Shown in pieces: positions 19,207-29,781 of a stretch of DNA of 64,000 nucleotides. The stretch's first letter is position 1, and each line of letters starts with the position of its first letter. Position numbers and translations under genes: made by a program. Below the pieces are notes generated by a model. That model did no database searches, was not told the origin of the DNA, and saw only the letters and a program-made list of their open reading frames with translations. Origin of the DNA: Cohnella pontilimi (GTDB lineage Bacteria; Bacillota; Bacilli; Paenibacillales; Paenibacillaceae); the NCBI RefSeq assembly GCF_005049045.1, contig NZ_SUPK01000004.1, positions 310,001 through 374,000 of the forward strand, given 5' to 3'.

Positions 19207-19998
19207 TCAACCTCCCTGCACGAACAAACGGCGCCGCGACGCCCGCCACATGAACACAATGGGTACGATCAGCACGGCGAACCAGAGAAATTGAACCAAC
19301 AGCGCTTGCCAAGCCTCCGAGCCGGACAGTTTGCCGGTGAATACGGAGCTCGGCAAATAGGTGATCGCGGGGAACGGCAGCCAGTCAAGCACAGGCTTCG
19401 CCCACCCGGGGAAGAAGGCGATTGGCACCACAACGCCGGACAACAGATCGACCACGACCCGTTTCATTCTCATGAGACCTTCGTTGTTTTCTACGAAAAA
19501 GGAGAAGAGTCCGGTTAAAATGTTCAGCTGCGAGTTGAGCAGGAAACTGAACCAGATCATGACGAAGAAGATTAGCCAGCGCATCGGATCGGCCAGATGA
19601 ATCGGGAAAATGAACCATACCACAATCATACCCGGCACCATGAACAATGTAAGGCGGAACAAGCCTTCTCCGAAGCCCTGCATCATTTTCACCAGCAAGT
19701 AGTTGTACGGCCGCGTCATTTGGACCGCCACGCTGCCGTCACGGATTTCGTTAGAGATTTCCCTGTCCAGGTTATTGAAATAAAAAGCGCGAGCCATCCA
19801 TGAGATGGCGATATAGGTCGGCATTTGGTCTACGGAGAAGCCCGCTAGTGTTTGAGCATCTCCGTAAATGGCTTTCCACATGAAGTAATAGGCGCCTATT
19901 GTCAACGCATAAATAACAATACCGCTGTAATAATTCACCCGGTAGGCGAGCATCATTAAAAACCGCATGCGGATAAGTTCGAGGTAAGCGCTGATCAA
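19207..19998 (-). CDS. ABC-2 type transporter permease, first permease
   Basis: The 263-residue protein is read from a TTG at 19998 that overlaps the ATPase stop (TTGA) with GGGAGG 9 bp upstream. The longer open frame upstream only mirrors the ATPase gene. It starts with a short amphipathic stretch and a first helix around VIYALTIGAYYFMWKAIYG. DGSVAVQMTRPYNYLLVKM is the conserved cytosolic loop of this permease family. It pairs with the next permease to form the pore. Confidence 0.87.
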   Translation of the reverse strand: MISAYLELIRMRFLMMLAYRVNYYSGIVIYALTIGAYYFMWKAIYGDAQTLAGFSVDQMPTYIAISWMARAFYFNNLDREISNEIRDGSVAVQMTRPYNYLLVKMMQGFGEGLFRLTLFMVPGMIVVWFIFPIHLADPMRWLIFFVMIWFSFLLNSQLNILTGLFSFFVENNEGLMRMKRVVVDLLSGVVVPIAFFPGWAKPVLDWLPFPAITYLPSSVFTGKLSGSEAWQALLVQFLWFAVLIVPIVFMWRASRRRLFVQGG

Positions 19999-21071
19999 GA
20001 CCGCACGCCTCCCGCCGGAACCGGCTCTTCCGCACGCTTCTCTTCTTGAAGGGCTGCCGCATTCACTTCCGCGCTTCCGGACTGGTAAATCTCCCGCACG
20101 ATTTCGTCGGTGTTCGTCTCGAAAATTTTGATGTCGCTGATGTCCATTTCCGGCGCTCCAACGACACGGGATAATACTTCGGAGACGTTCAGCTCCCGCG
20201 GGATCCATACTTTGGCGGTAAATTCGTTTTCCCGGGTCCAGCGGACGGCCAGCCCTCCCGTCAACTTCTGCACCTCCATCAGGCGAATGGGGTCGGTAAA
20301 TTGAAACTGTACCTCGCGGCCTTTACCCCAGCGCTGTTTGAGCTCGTCCAGTCCGCCGTCGTAAATGATGCGCCCGTCGTCCAGCATAATGACACGGGAA
20401 CAAAGCGCCTCGATATCTTGAAGATCGTGCGTTGTAAGAAGTATTGTGGTGCCGTGTTCGCGATTCAGCCTCTTGAGAAATTCACGGATTTCCGTTTTGA
20501 CCACAATGTCCAGACCGATCGTCGGCTCATCCAGGAACAGAATCGAAGGTTGATGCAGCAGCGCCGCCACCAGTTCGCATCTCATCCGCTGGCCGAGACT
20601 CAGCTTACGCACAGGCCGGTTCAGCAGATCCTGCAGCTGCAGCGTCTCGACAAGCTCGTCCAGACGGCGGCGAAAATCCGTTTCCGACACGCGGTACACC
20701 TTGCGCAGCAGCCGGAACGATTCGATCACGCCGATATCCCACCATAATTGACTCCTTTGGCCGAACACGACGCCGATTCCCCGGACGAACTCCTCCCGGT
20801 CCTTATAAGGCACGTAGCCGTTCACCTGGAGTTTGCCGGACGTCGGGACGAGAATGCCTGTCAGCATTTTAATCGTCGTCGACTTGCCGGCGCCGTTCTC
20901 CCCGATATAGCCGCAAATCTCCCCTTGCGGAATTTGGAAGCTGATATCTTTAACCGCCGTGACGACGGTGTGCTCGCGCTTGAACAAATCTTTCAGGGCG
21001 CCGCTCAGGCCTTCTCGGTTTTTTTGCACTTTGAACTGTTTGCGCAGTTCGGCCACATCTATAGCCAGCAT
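19995..21071 (-). CDS. ABC transporter ATP-binding protein (ABC-2 exporter)
   Basis: The ATPase of the exporter, 358 residues. The ATG at 21071 (MLAIDVAELRKQF) is chosen; upstream frame extension crosses the intergenic region. Walker A is GENGAGKST, the signature is LSLGQRMRCE, and Walker B is ILFLDEPT followed by the D-loop GLD. A C-terminal extension of about 90 residues after the NBD is usual in the exporter ATPases that serve two ABC2_membrane_6 permeases. It is divergent from the lcp gene. Confidence 0.92.
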   Translation of the reverse strand: MLAIDVAELRKQFKVQKNREGLSGALKDLFKREHTVVTAVKDISFQIPQGEICGYIGENGAGKSTTIKMLTGILVPTSGKLQVNGYVPYKDREEFVRGIGVVFGQRSQLWWDIGVIESFRLLRKVYRVSETDFRRRLDELVETLQLQDLLNRPVRKLSLGQRMRCELVAALLHQPSILFLDEPTIGLDIVVKTEIREFLKRLNREHGTTILLTTHDLQDIEALCSRVIMLDDGRIIYDGGLDELKQRWGKGREVQFQFTDPIRLMEVQKLTGGLAVRWTRENEFTAKVWIPRELNVSEVLSRVVGAPEMDISDIKIFETNTDEIVREIYQSGSAEVNAAALQEEKRAEEPVPAGGVRS

Positions 21072-21207
21072 AGGAATCCCCCCATTCGACCAACTTGCTT
21101 CACTATGAGTCGAAACTTTATAATTTTTACTATGTAATGTTACCTCACGATCTCCTTGCCGTAAATCCGACGGCTGCAACAAGCAGCCCGGAAAGGAATA
21201 ATCGCCG

Positions 21208-22224
21208 ATGAGCAAAAAATGGAAGTGGACGCTTGTGGGCCTGCTCAGTGTGATGATCGTCGTCATTGGTGCAATCGCTTGGCGCATATATGGTACTTAC
21301 CACCAATTCGACCAGATGAGCAAGCCGAAGGATGAGTCGCGTTTTTCGATGTTCGAGGAAAAGCTGGAATACAAGCCGCCGGAATGGGAAGGCAGCGAGC
21401 GGGTCAACGTTTTGCTCATGGGCGGGGACGAGAGAGGGGTCCGTCAAGGCGAGATCGCTCGCTCGGACACGATGATGGTCGCTTCTTTTGATCCGTCCAG
21501 CAAAAAGGTTCACTTGTTCTCCGTGCTGCGCGATACGTGGGTCAAAATTCCCGATCACGGCCGGGGACGCATCAACACGGCACTTTCCATCGGCGGGCCG
21601 GATCTGGCCATGAAAACGGTCGGCAATTTGCTCGGTCTGGACATCCAGTATTATGTCTATGTCGATTTTCAAGGCTTCATCAAATTGGTCGATGCGTTGG
21701 GCGGCATCGATTATTACGTGGAGAAAAACATGCATTACACGGATGCCGCGGACGGCCATCAATTCGACATTGATTTGAAAAAAGGCCAGCAGCATTTGGA
21801 CGGAAGCAAAGCGCTGCAGTATGTGCGTTTCCGGCACGACGCCATGAGCGATTTTACCCGGACCGAGCGTCAGCGCAATTTCCTGAAGGCGGTCGCCGAA
21901 AAAATGAAATCCGGTTGGAACTTGATCCGGCTGCCGGAAATTTTAGCTCAAGTTACACCTTATATTGAGACAAACATGGCTACAGGAGACATGCGCAAGC
22001 TCGCTACGCTTGGGTATCAATCGCAGCAAGCCGGCTCCGCTCAAATTCCACCGAATCAACTGCTCGCGGATGAAAAGGTCGGAGGCTCCTCGGTGCTCGG
22101 CATTAAAGATCTCGACGCTTTAAAAGGGTTCGTGCAAGCCACTCTTTCGCAGGACAAATCGCAATCGACCATTGCGCAGTCGGCTTCCGCCCCCGCTCCC
22201 TCCGCTTCGGCGGCCACTCCCTGA
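21208..22224 (+). CDS. LytR-CpsA-Psr (LCP) family cell-wall ligase
   Basis: LCP proteins transfer teichoic acids or other polymers from lipid carriers to peptidoglycan outside the membrane. The 338-residue protein has a short cytoplasmic N-terminus, one TM helix (about residues 7-28) and the LCP domain with [20 protein letters not shown] and [16 protein letters not shown], including the conserved Arg and Asp residues for pyrophosphate binding. A Ser/Ala/Pro-rich tail ends the protein. AAAGGA precedes the ATG. Confidence 0.92.
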   Translation: MSKKWKWTLVGLLSVMIVVIGAIAWRIYGTYHQFDQMSKPKDESRFSMFEEKLEYKPPEWEGSERVNVLLMGGDERGVRQGEIARSDTMMVASFDPSSKKVHLFSVLRDTWVKIPDHGRGRINTALSIGGPDLAMKTVGNLLGLDIQYYVYVDFQGFIKLVDALGGIDYYVEKNMHYTDAADGHQFDIDLKKGQQHLDGSKALQYVRFRHDAMSDFTRTERQRNFLKAVAEKMKSGWNLIRLPEILAQVTPYIETNMATGDMRKLATLGYQSQQAGSAQIPPNQLLADEKVGGSSVLGIKDLDALKGFVQATLSQDKSQSTIAQSASAPAPSASAATP

Positions 22225-22268
22225 TCCGGAATCGGATTCCGGACAGAAACCAAGGAAGGAATATACAC

Positions 22269-23579
22269 ATGCTGCAGCATCAAAAATCGGAACGTCTTTA
22301 TGAGGAAGCACTTCAGCATATCGTGGGCGGCGTGAACAGCCCTTCGCGGTCGTTCAAGGCCGTAGGAGGCGGCGCCCCGGTTTTTATGGAAAAGGCGAAA
22401 GGCGCCTATATGTGGGACGTCGACGGAAATCGCTATCTCGATTACTTGCAGGCTTTCGGCCCGATCATTACCGGGCATGCCCACCCGGTGGTCACGGAGG
22501 CCATCATCCGTGCCGCCCAATCCGGCACACTCTACGGCACGGCTACGGAGCATGAAATCCGTCTGGCGCAACGCCTCAAAGAAGCGATTCCGTCTATGGA
22601 TAAAGTGCGGTTCGTCAATTCCGGCACCGAGGCGGTCATGACGACGATCCGTGTGGCGCGGGCGGCAACAGGACGCACCAAAATCGTGAAATTCGCCGGC
22701 TGTTACCACGGCCATTCCGACTTGGTGCTCGTCGCCGCGGGCTCGGGGCCTTCAACGCTCGGCACCCCCGACAGCGCCGGCGTACCGGCAGGGATCGCGA
22801 GCGAGGTTATTACCGTACCGTTTAACGACTTGGACGGGCTGCGCGCAGCGCTCGAGCGCTGGGGCGACGACGTGGCGGCTGTCATGGTGGAGCCGATCGT
22901 CGGCAATTTCGGCATGGTAATGCCGATGCCGGGCTTTTTGGAAGGCCTCTGCAAAATGGCGCGCGAGGCCGGTGCCCTCGTCATCTATGACGAGGTGATC
23001 AGCGCTTTCCGCTTCCACTACGGTTCGGCACAAACGTACGGCGCTTTTCCGGACTTCGCGGCGATTCAGCCGGATCTCACCGCGCTCGGCAAAATCATCG
23101 GCGGCGGTCTTCCGATTGGCGCCTACGGCGGCCGCGCTGAAGTGATGGACCGGGTCGCTCCGCTTGGCCCCGCCTATCAGGCCGGCACGATGGCCGGCAA
23201 CCCGGCATCGGTTCTCGCAGGTCTGGCTTGCTTAGAGGTGCTTCGCGAGCCGGGCGTGTACGAGCGCATGGAATCGCTCGCCGTGAGATTAACCGAAGGC
23301 CTGCGAGCTTCTGCGGCCCGTCACGGAGTTCCGCTCACTATCAACCGTATCGCCGCTGCGTTTTCGACTCATTTTTGCGATCATCCGGTCACCAATTACG
23401 AACAAGCCCAGGACACCGACAGCGAAGCGTTCGCACGCTTTTTCCGGCTCATGCTCGACCGCGGGGTATACTTGGCGCCGTCCAAATACGAGGCATGGTT
23501 CTTAACCACCGCCCACACCGAAGCCGATATCGACTTCACGCTCGAAGCTGCGGAAGCGAGTTTCCGAGAAATGGCATGA
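22269..23579 (+). CDS. hemL: glutamate-1-semialdehyde 2,1-aminomutase
   Basis: HemL isomerises glutamate-1-semialdehyde to 5-aminolevulinate in heme synthesis, with PLP. The 436-residue length is typical. Family features are [20 protein letters not shown] at the N-terminus, YHGHSD, the PLP Asp region [12 protein letters not shown] and the Schiff-base Lys in [13 protein letters not shown]. It follows lcp by 44 bp on the same strand, so they may be cotranscribed. No other hem gene is nearby, so this may be the second paralogue often found in Bacillales. Confidence 0.93.
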   Translation: MLQHQKSERLYEEALQHIVGGVNSPSRSFKAVGGGAPVFMEKAKGAYMWDVDGNRYLDYLQAFGPIITGHAHPVVTEAIIRAAQSGTLYGTATEHEIRLAQRLKEAIPSMDKVRFVNSGTEAVMTTIRVARAATGRTKIVKFAGCYHGHSDLVLVAAGSGPSTLGTPDSAGVPAGIASEVITVPFNDLDGLRAALERWGDDVAAVMVEPIVGNFGMVMPMPGFLEGLCKMAREAGALVIYDEVISAFRFHYGSAQTYGAFPDFAAIQPDLTALGKIIGGGLPIGAYGGRAEVMDRVAPLGPAYQAGTMAGNPASVLAGLACLEVLREPGVYERMESLAVRLTEGLRASAARHGVPLTINRIAAAFSTHFCDHPVTNYEQAQDTDSEAFARFFRLMLDRGVYLAPSKYEAWFLTTAHTEADIDFTLEAAEASFREMA

Positions 23580-23591
23580 ACCAGCCCTAGG

Positions 23592-23635
23592 GGGCGGCGG
23601 GTTCCGCAGGAATGTGGAACTCGCCGCCTCTTTTT
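23592..23635 (+). terminator. hemL terminator
   Basis: GGCGGCGGGTTCC pairs with GGAACTCGCCGCC and is followed by TCTTTTTC, right after the hemL stop. Confidence 0.88.
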
Positions 23636-23683
23636 CTTTGAGGCTCCAAGGCGTCACTACGCTCCTAAACCACTCAACCCATG

Positions 23684-23807
23684 TTATCCCTTCGACTCAG
23701 AATATTTGTAGCATCAGTCCGAGATCCCAACCCTGCTTATCCCATTGACTCAGAATCACTTGGTTCGAGCTAGATTTCGCAAACCTTGCTATCCCATCGA
23801 CTCAGAA
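23684..23807. repeat. 19-bp motif array left of the transposase gene (three forward copies)
   Basis: Copies of TTATCCC/CTATCCC-N-TYGACTCAGAA start at 23684, 23737 and 23789 with a 52-53 bp period. The copy nearest the transposase carries the upstream CAAACCTTG segment that also accompanies the inverted copy at 25059. Confidence 0.85.
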
Positions 23808-23916
23808 TATTAAATTTCAAATTTTAACCAAAATTCGCTTGAAATCAGAACAAATGTTCGCTACAATGAAACCTAAGTATTCGACCAGACTCGGGGTGGT
23901 CTCATTGTATCGGTTG

Positions 23917-24843
23917 ATGGTGTCCTTTCTAGATTTTTGTCGTGAATACGAGACGGAAGAAGCTTGCGAACAAGCCTTTTTCGAGGCCAAATGGCCTGAC
24001 GGTTTCCGTTGTCCGCGCTGCCGGGCATCGCAGGCTTATGTTACGCGCACCCGGCGGCTGGCTTTGTACGAATGCAAAACTTGCCGACATCAAACGTCGG
24101 TGATCGCCGGCACCGTTTTGGAAGGCAGCCGTACCCCGATGAAGCTGTGGCTTCGAGCCATTTTTCTACACTCACAATCCAACGCGATGCCTGCGACTCA
24201 ACTTTCACAAATCCTCGGCGTCACCTACAAAACCGCCTGGTTGATCGGTCACAAACTCCGACACGCCACTAGTGTGGCCGACGCCGGACACCCGCTCACC
24301 GGTACCGTAAGGGTCAATATCGGAGTCTACATAAGATCGCGTCACCCGGGTTTTAAATCGAAGAGCGACATGTACCCTCTCTGGGTCGGCGCGTCCATGA
24401 ACGATCGGCAGGAACCCGAGTATATCAAAATTAAAACCGTGCGCCAGGAGCACCTGTGCTATATGCGGGTTCTCCCGTCCGGTGTTGAGTCCTTCATTTC
24501 GGAAAACATAGCGCCAGGAACAACGGATTTGTTCTGTGTTTCCCATTACGGCAGTGCCCAAAAGATTAAAGCCCTTTCCGCAGCGAAAATAGAAGCCGTC
24601 GCCTGGCTCAAAATCGGTTTTTGGGGCGGGATCGGTCCCAAACATTTGCAAGCTTATCTCAATCAGTTTTGCTTCAATCGGAATGTAACAAATCGTAAAT
24701 CGTCGATCTTCGATGTATTGTTTCAATTATGCGCCAAGACACGAACCTTGATTTATCCTGTGTTGATTGGCAAGCGTCAGGCTTCCACTCCAACCCGGAG
24801 ACGGCCGAGGCTGCGGCCTGCTGCGCTTGAACGAGTCGGTTAA
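23917..24843 (+). CDS. IS1595-like transposase, catalytic motif degenerate
   Basis: The protein has an N-terminal zinc-ribbon of IS1595 transposases (CPRC about residue 32, CKTC about residue 54) and the downstream helix-turn-helix-like LGVTYKTAWLIGHKLRHA. The DDE domain ends with the characteristic GPKHLQAYLNQFCF. Where IS1595 enzymes have VEVDE with the first catalytic Asp, this reads VRVN, and the TDG-type second site is not evident, so catalysis by the usual mechanism is doubtful. The chosen ATG gives a family-like N-terminus; the frame is open from 23839. A frame continuing past the stop (24780-24946) suggests an ancestral longer end. Confidence 0.75.
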   Translation: MVSFLDFCREYETEEACEQAFFEAKWPDGFRCPRCRASQAYVTRTRRLALYECKTCRHQTSVIAGTVLEGSRTPMKLWLRAIFLHSQSNAMPATQLSQILGVTYKTAWLIGHKLRHATSVADAGHPLTGTVRVNIGVYIRSRHPGFKSKSDMYPLWVGASMNDRQEPEYIKIKTVRQEHLCYMRVLPSGVESFISENIAPGTTDLFCVSHYGSAQKIKALSAAKIEAVAWLKIGFWGGIGPKHLQAYLNQFCFNRNVTNRKSSIFDVLFQLCAKTRTLIYPVLIGKRQASTPTRRRPRLRPAALERVG

Positions 24844-25192
24844 ATGGTTCTTCAATGCGGATTACCAAATTCGAGCTATTGGTCGACGTAAAATGGCCCG
24901 CACAATGGCGGACCTGATCAGCGTTCGTATTCATTTATCGGTTTAGCTTAATTACGCTTGGAACGGTTCGAGGGGGAGTATTGCCCCTTAACGTAGGAAC
25001 TTTTTCTGGAATTGTTCCCCGAATTCTATCGGCTCTCCAGAATTCATTCTGGAATTCATTCTGAGTCGACGGGATAGCCAGGGTTTGTGTGAAAAGGAGA
25101 TATACGATAGGAGGCGAAACGCAAGTTTATTTGACGGATTCCAGGCGAAACACAAGTTTATTTGATAGATTCCAGGCAAAAGGCTAGCTAAT
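24844..25192. other. intergenic region right of the transposase
   Basis: No complete gene is seen. On the plus strand another frame stays open from about 24777 to 24946 (…NESVKWFFNADYQIRAIGRR… then stop) and may be a frameshifted remnant. The 25059-25077 motif copy and two related segments (GGCGAAAYRCAAGTTTATTTGA, near 25115 and 25143) follow. Confidence 0.5.
25059..25077. repeat. single inverted 19-bp motif right of the transposase
   Basis: TTCTGAGTCGACGGGATAG is the reverse complement of the motif at 23789-23807 (one mismatch), and the matching outer segments CAAACC-TG extend the inverted pair to about 30 bp. Together they bracket a 1.29-kb unit that contains the transposase gene. Confidence 0.85.
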
Positions 25193-26044
25193 TTACTTTA
25201 TGGCATCCAGCGGCGAACCCATACTGGGCAGGGCTTCTGCGATTGTGCGCATGACATTGAGCATTTGCCAAGGATCTTCGGTGCCGAGGTAGGTCAGCGA
25301 TAAAGGTCCGCTGAACTGCTCATCCCGGCAGAGCTCGAGACATTTACGGAAGTCGACTTCATCGATGCGGCCGCGCGAGTCCAGCCGGGCTTTGGCGTGA
25401 ACGGTCTCGGCATAGGGAAGTACTTCGGCGAGCTGAGTGTATTTATTCCGGTCAAAATTATCAAAATCGGCCGTGAAACCCACTCTGCCCTGGCACAACT
25501 CAATCAGCCGCAAGCAATTGGCTGAGCGGGATAAAAGTCCGCCTACATTTTCTGTCACGATCCGGGGGCCATTGTCTCCCGCATAGTTCGCAAGCTCCGA
25601 TAGGCCGGCTGAAGCACGGATCAGTGCGGCCCGATCGTCAGGTGAGCTGTTCCCGGCCGGAATCCGGACTCTGCGAAACCCGGCATCCGCGGCGAAGTCG
25701 ATCCAGCGCCGGTACAGATCCATTTCGCGATTGCGCCGTATCGGATCGGTGGTCGATAAGTCGCCGAAATCCAGCAGCAACGAAGCCAGTTCGATTTTGG
25801 ATACACTCGCGACATTTTTCAAATCCCGCAGCGCGTCTTCCGAACGGTCGGATAAGTGAACGTACGCCAGCTCCAGCGAACGATAAGCATTCGCCCCCAT
25901 GCGGACCAACAATCCGAGGAGAGTGCTTGACTGCGGCTGGGTATCCGTGCGAACCACGTGGCGTTTTTGGTCTTCGTCCCATTCCGTATAACGCAGCGGA
26001 CCCAAGTGTCGCTCGAAGGTCCAACTGTTCAAAGAATATTCCAT
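25193..26044 (-). CDS. sugar phosphate isomerase/epimerase (AP endonuclease 2-type TIM barrel)
   Basis: This 283-residue protein fits the xylose-isomerase-like TIM barrel family. It opens MEYSLNSWTFERHLGPL and has a Glu-rich strand (RIVTENVGG), GFTADFDNFDRNKYTQ and a His-Lys pair (AETVHAKARLD) near the C-terminus, positions where members bind a divalent metal. AGGAGGG precedes the ATG. The precise substrate cannot be deduced. It is upstream of nothing obviously related. Confidence 0.8.
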   Translation of the reverse strand: MEYSLNSWTFERHLGPLRYTEWDEDQKRHVVRTDTQPQSSTLLGLLVRMGANAYRSLELAYVHLSDRSEDALRDLKNVASVSKIELASLLLDFGDLSTTDPIRRNREMDLYRRWIDFAADAGFRRVRIPAGNSSPDDRAALIRASAGLSELANYAGDNGPRIVTENVGGLLSRSANCLRLIELCQGRVGFTADFDNFDRNKYTQLAEVLPYAETVHAKARLDSRGRIDEVDFRKCLELCRDEQFSGPLSLTYLGTEDPWQMLNVMRTIAEALPSMGSPLDAIK

Positions 26045-26134
26045 TCTTATCCCTCCTTGAGCCGGTGATCCGAACTCCGATGCTATTTGTTAATAAACAT
26101 TGGACGAGCGGATCAATCAGCATGCAAGGAAGCA

Positions 26135-26374
26135 TTATTCCGCGTTATTCTTAGGTTTTAGGCGTTCATCGTACCTTCCATCGACTTCTTTCGCCATCGA
26201 CCGATAGACAGCGGTTTCCTCGGCAACCGGATCTCTTTGTGTCTGGATGCGAATCTCCCACTTGGGAGGCAGACGTTTCACCGCTTCTTCTTCGGGGTCG
26301 GCGCCCTGAGGCTCCGATTCCATCAGCCGCTCCGCCAGCAATCGTTCCGCTTCGTTTTCGCGTTCGTTATCCAT
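26135..26374 (-). CDS. small charged hypothetical protein
   Basis: A 79-residue, very charged protein rich in Glu, Arg and Ala, without membrane segments or a recognised domain. It starts at an ATG preceded by a purine-rich AAAGGGGGC. It lies on the same strand between glpD and the isomerase gene. No function is assigned. Confidence 0.6.
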   Translation of the reverse strand: MDNERENEAERLLAERLMESEPQGADPEEEAVKRLPPKWEIRIQTQRDPVAEETAVYRSMAKEVDGRYDERLKPKNNAE

Positions 26375-26420
26375 GAATTATTGCCCCCTTTGTTCGGTAG
26401 GATGATCAATCCATCAAGTG

Positions 26421-28079
26421 TCAATCCGTCATTAGCGGCCGGTGGAGCACACGCTCGATTTCGTCCTCATACCGCCTGACCTGATCTTCGGTGTAATGGA
26501 GCTCTTCGGCCATGACCCGAATGACGCCGCGATACCATTGGCGGACGCCTTCGATGTTGAACAACAAGCCACCTGTTCGACGAATGAGAAAATCCGCAGG
26601 CAGCACAGCCATCTCCTCTTCGATGCCGTATCGTAACGCGGCATAAACGTCCAATGGCAGCCCGCTCCGCGAGGCTTCCTCCCTCCATTCGGGCAGCCTG
26701 GCGAAAATAGCGGATATGTTGATGCCGTATCGCCGTGCCATGCGTTCGGCAGCTTCTCCCGACAAACCGAGAGCCTTGCCTTCGGCAGCCTTGTCTTGCA
26801 CAAAAGCGGGAAAACGGTCGGTGTTCCCGAAATCGCCGCCCGACAACGGCAGCATCTTCGTGAGACAGGGTCCGAACGGACCGAGGCCATCGTCTTGAAG
26901 TTCGCGGGCTACGATATCGGTGACGGTTTCGGCCATTTTCCGATAGCCCGTCAGCTTTCCTCCCGCGATGGTCAACAAGCCGGATGCCGAGCGAAAAATC
27001 TCATCCTTGCGGGAGATTTCCGACGGCGGCTTACCTTCCTCATAGATCAGCGGGCGCAGCCCAGCCCATTCGGATTCGGCGTCTTCCACGCGAAGCCGGA
27101 GTTCCGGAAACATCGTGTTCGCCGCCTCCACAATATAGGTGCGGTCTTCCGCCGTCACCTGCGGGTCGGTGAGCTCTCCGGCATAATCGGTATCCGTCGT
27201 GCCTATATAGGTTTTACCCTCCCGCGGGATCGCGAACATCATCCGCCCGTCCGGCACGTCGAAATAGATCGCCTGTCTGAGCGGAAACCGGATCCGGTCG
27301 AACACGAGATGCACGCCTTTGGTGAGCCGGAGTGATTTTCCTTGTTTGGAGCGGTCCATCTCCCGGATCTCATCCACCCAAGGACCCGTCGCATTGACGA
27401 TCCGCCGGGCACGGATGTTGAACCGCTGCCCGTTCAACACATTTTCCGCCTCCACGCCGGTCAGCTTGCCGTTTTCGTTTAATAGCCGGACCGCTTTGAC
27501 GTAATTGAGCGCTGCCGCTCCTTTTTCGACGGCCTTTTTCACCACTTCCATCGTGAGCCGGGCGTCGTCCGTCCGATATTCGACATAATATCCGGCACCC
27601 AGGAGACCTTCCATGCGAAGCAGCGGCTCTTTGAGGAGCGCTTGCTGTGCGCTCAGCATTTGGCGCCTCTCCCTGTGTTTTACCCCCGCCAAAAAATCGT
27701 ACACCAACAAGCCGACAGAGGTCGAAAACCGGCCGAATGTGCCGTCTTTGTAGATGGGGAGCATCATCCACTCCGGTGTCGTGACATGCGGCGCGTTGCG
27801 GAACACCACTTCTCTTTCCTTGCCGACTTCCGCGACCATTTTGACTTCAAGCTGTTTGAGGTAGCGGAGTCCGCCGTGGACAAGCTTAGTGGATCGGCTG
27901 GAGGTGCCCGCCGCGAAATCCTGCATGTCGATCAGGGCGGTTTTCATCCCCCGGGTTACCGCATCCAAAGCAATTCCCGCGCCTGTGATGCCGCCTCCGA
28001 TAACCAAAACGTCGAATACGTTTTCCTTCAGCTCCCGAAGCCAATCGACACGGCATGTGCTCGAAAAGGATCGATTCAT
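26421..28079 (-). CDS. glpD: aerobic glycerol-3-phosphate dehydrogenase
   Basis: GlpD oxidises glycerol-3-phosphate to DHAP and passes electrons to quinone at the membrane. The 552-residue protein has the FAD dinucleotide motif VLVIGGGITGAG near residue 25 and the next GTSSRSTKLVHGGLRYL, a GlpD signature, with IGTTDTDYAG further on. AGGAGG precedes the ATG. It is on the same strand as glpK with a strong hairpin in between. Confidence 0.95.
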   Translation of the reverse strand: MNRSFSSTCRVDWLRELKENVFDVLVIGGGITGAGIALDAVTRGMKTALIDMQDFAAGTSSRSTKLVHGGLRYLKQLEVKMVAEVGKEREVVFRNAPHVTTPEWMMLPIYKDGTFGRFSTSVGLLVYDFLAGVKHRERRQMLSAQQALLKEPLLRMEGLLGAGYYVEYRTDDARLTMEVVKKAVEKGAAALNYVKAVRLLNENGKLTGVEAENVLNGQRFNIRARRIVNATGPWVDEIREMDRSKQGKSLRLTKGVHLVFDRIRFPLRQAIYFDVPDGRMMFAIPREGKTYIGTTDTDYAGELTDPQVTAEDRTYIVEAANTMFPELRLRVEDAESEWAGLRPLIYEEGKPPSEISRKDEIFRSASGLLTIAGGKLTGYRKMAETVTDIVARELQDDGLGPFGPCLTKMLPLSGGDFGNTDRFPAFVQDKAAEGKALGLSGEAAERMARRYGINISAIFARLPEWREEASRSGLPLDVYAALRYGIEEEMAVLPADFLIRRTGGLLFNIEGVRQWYRGVIRVMAEELHYTEDQVRRYEDEIERVLHRPLMTD

Positions 28080-28123
28080 GGCTCTCCTCCTGTTCTTACG
28101 GGCGGATAGACGGCCGCAATAGT

Positions 28124-28184
28124 AAAAGAAACCCCAAGCGACCCGCGGCCCTCAACGAGAGGGCTGCGGACGTCAAGCGGCTTC
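28124..28184 (-). terminator. hairpin with U-tract between glpK and glpD (possible GlpP-type antitermination site)
   Basis: On the minus strand AAGCCGCTTGACGTCCGCAG-type arm pairs with CGGGTCGCTT around CCTC-tcgtt-GAGG, then TTTCTTTT. It could end the glpK transcript, or be the glpD leader terminator that GlpP relieves in Bacillus. The sequence alone cannot decide. Confidence 0.7.
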
Positions 28185-28224
28185 TCTCCATACTTCGTCC
28201 GGATATCATCTTGTGTATGCTATG

Positions 28225-29781
<1,557 letters not shown>

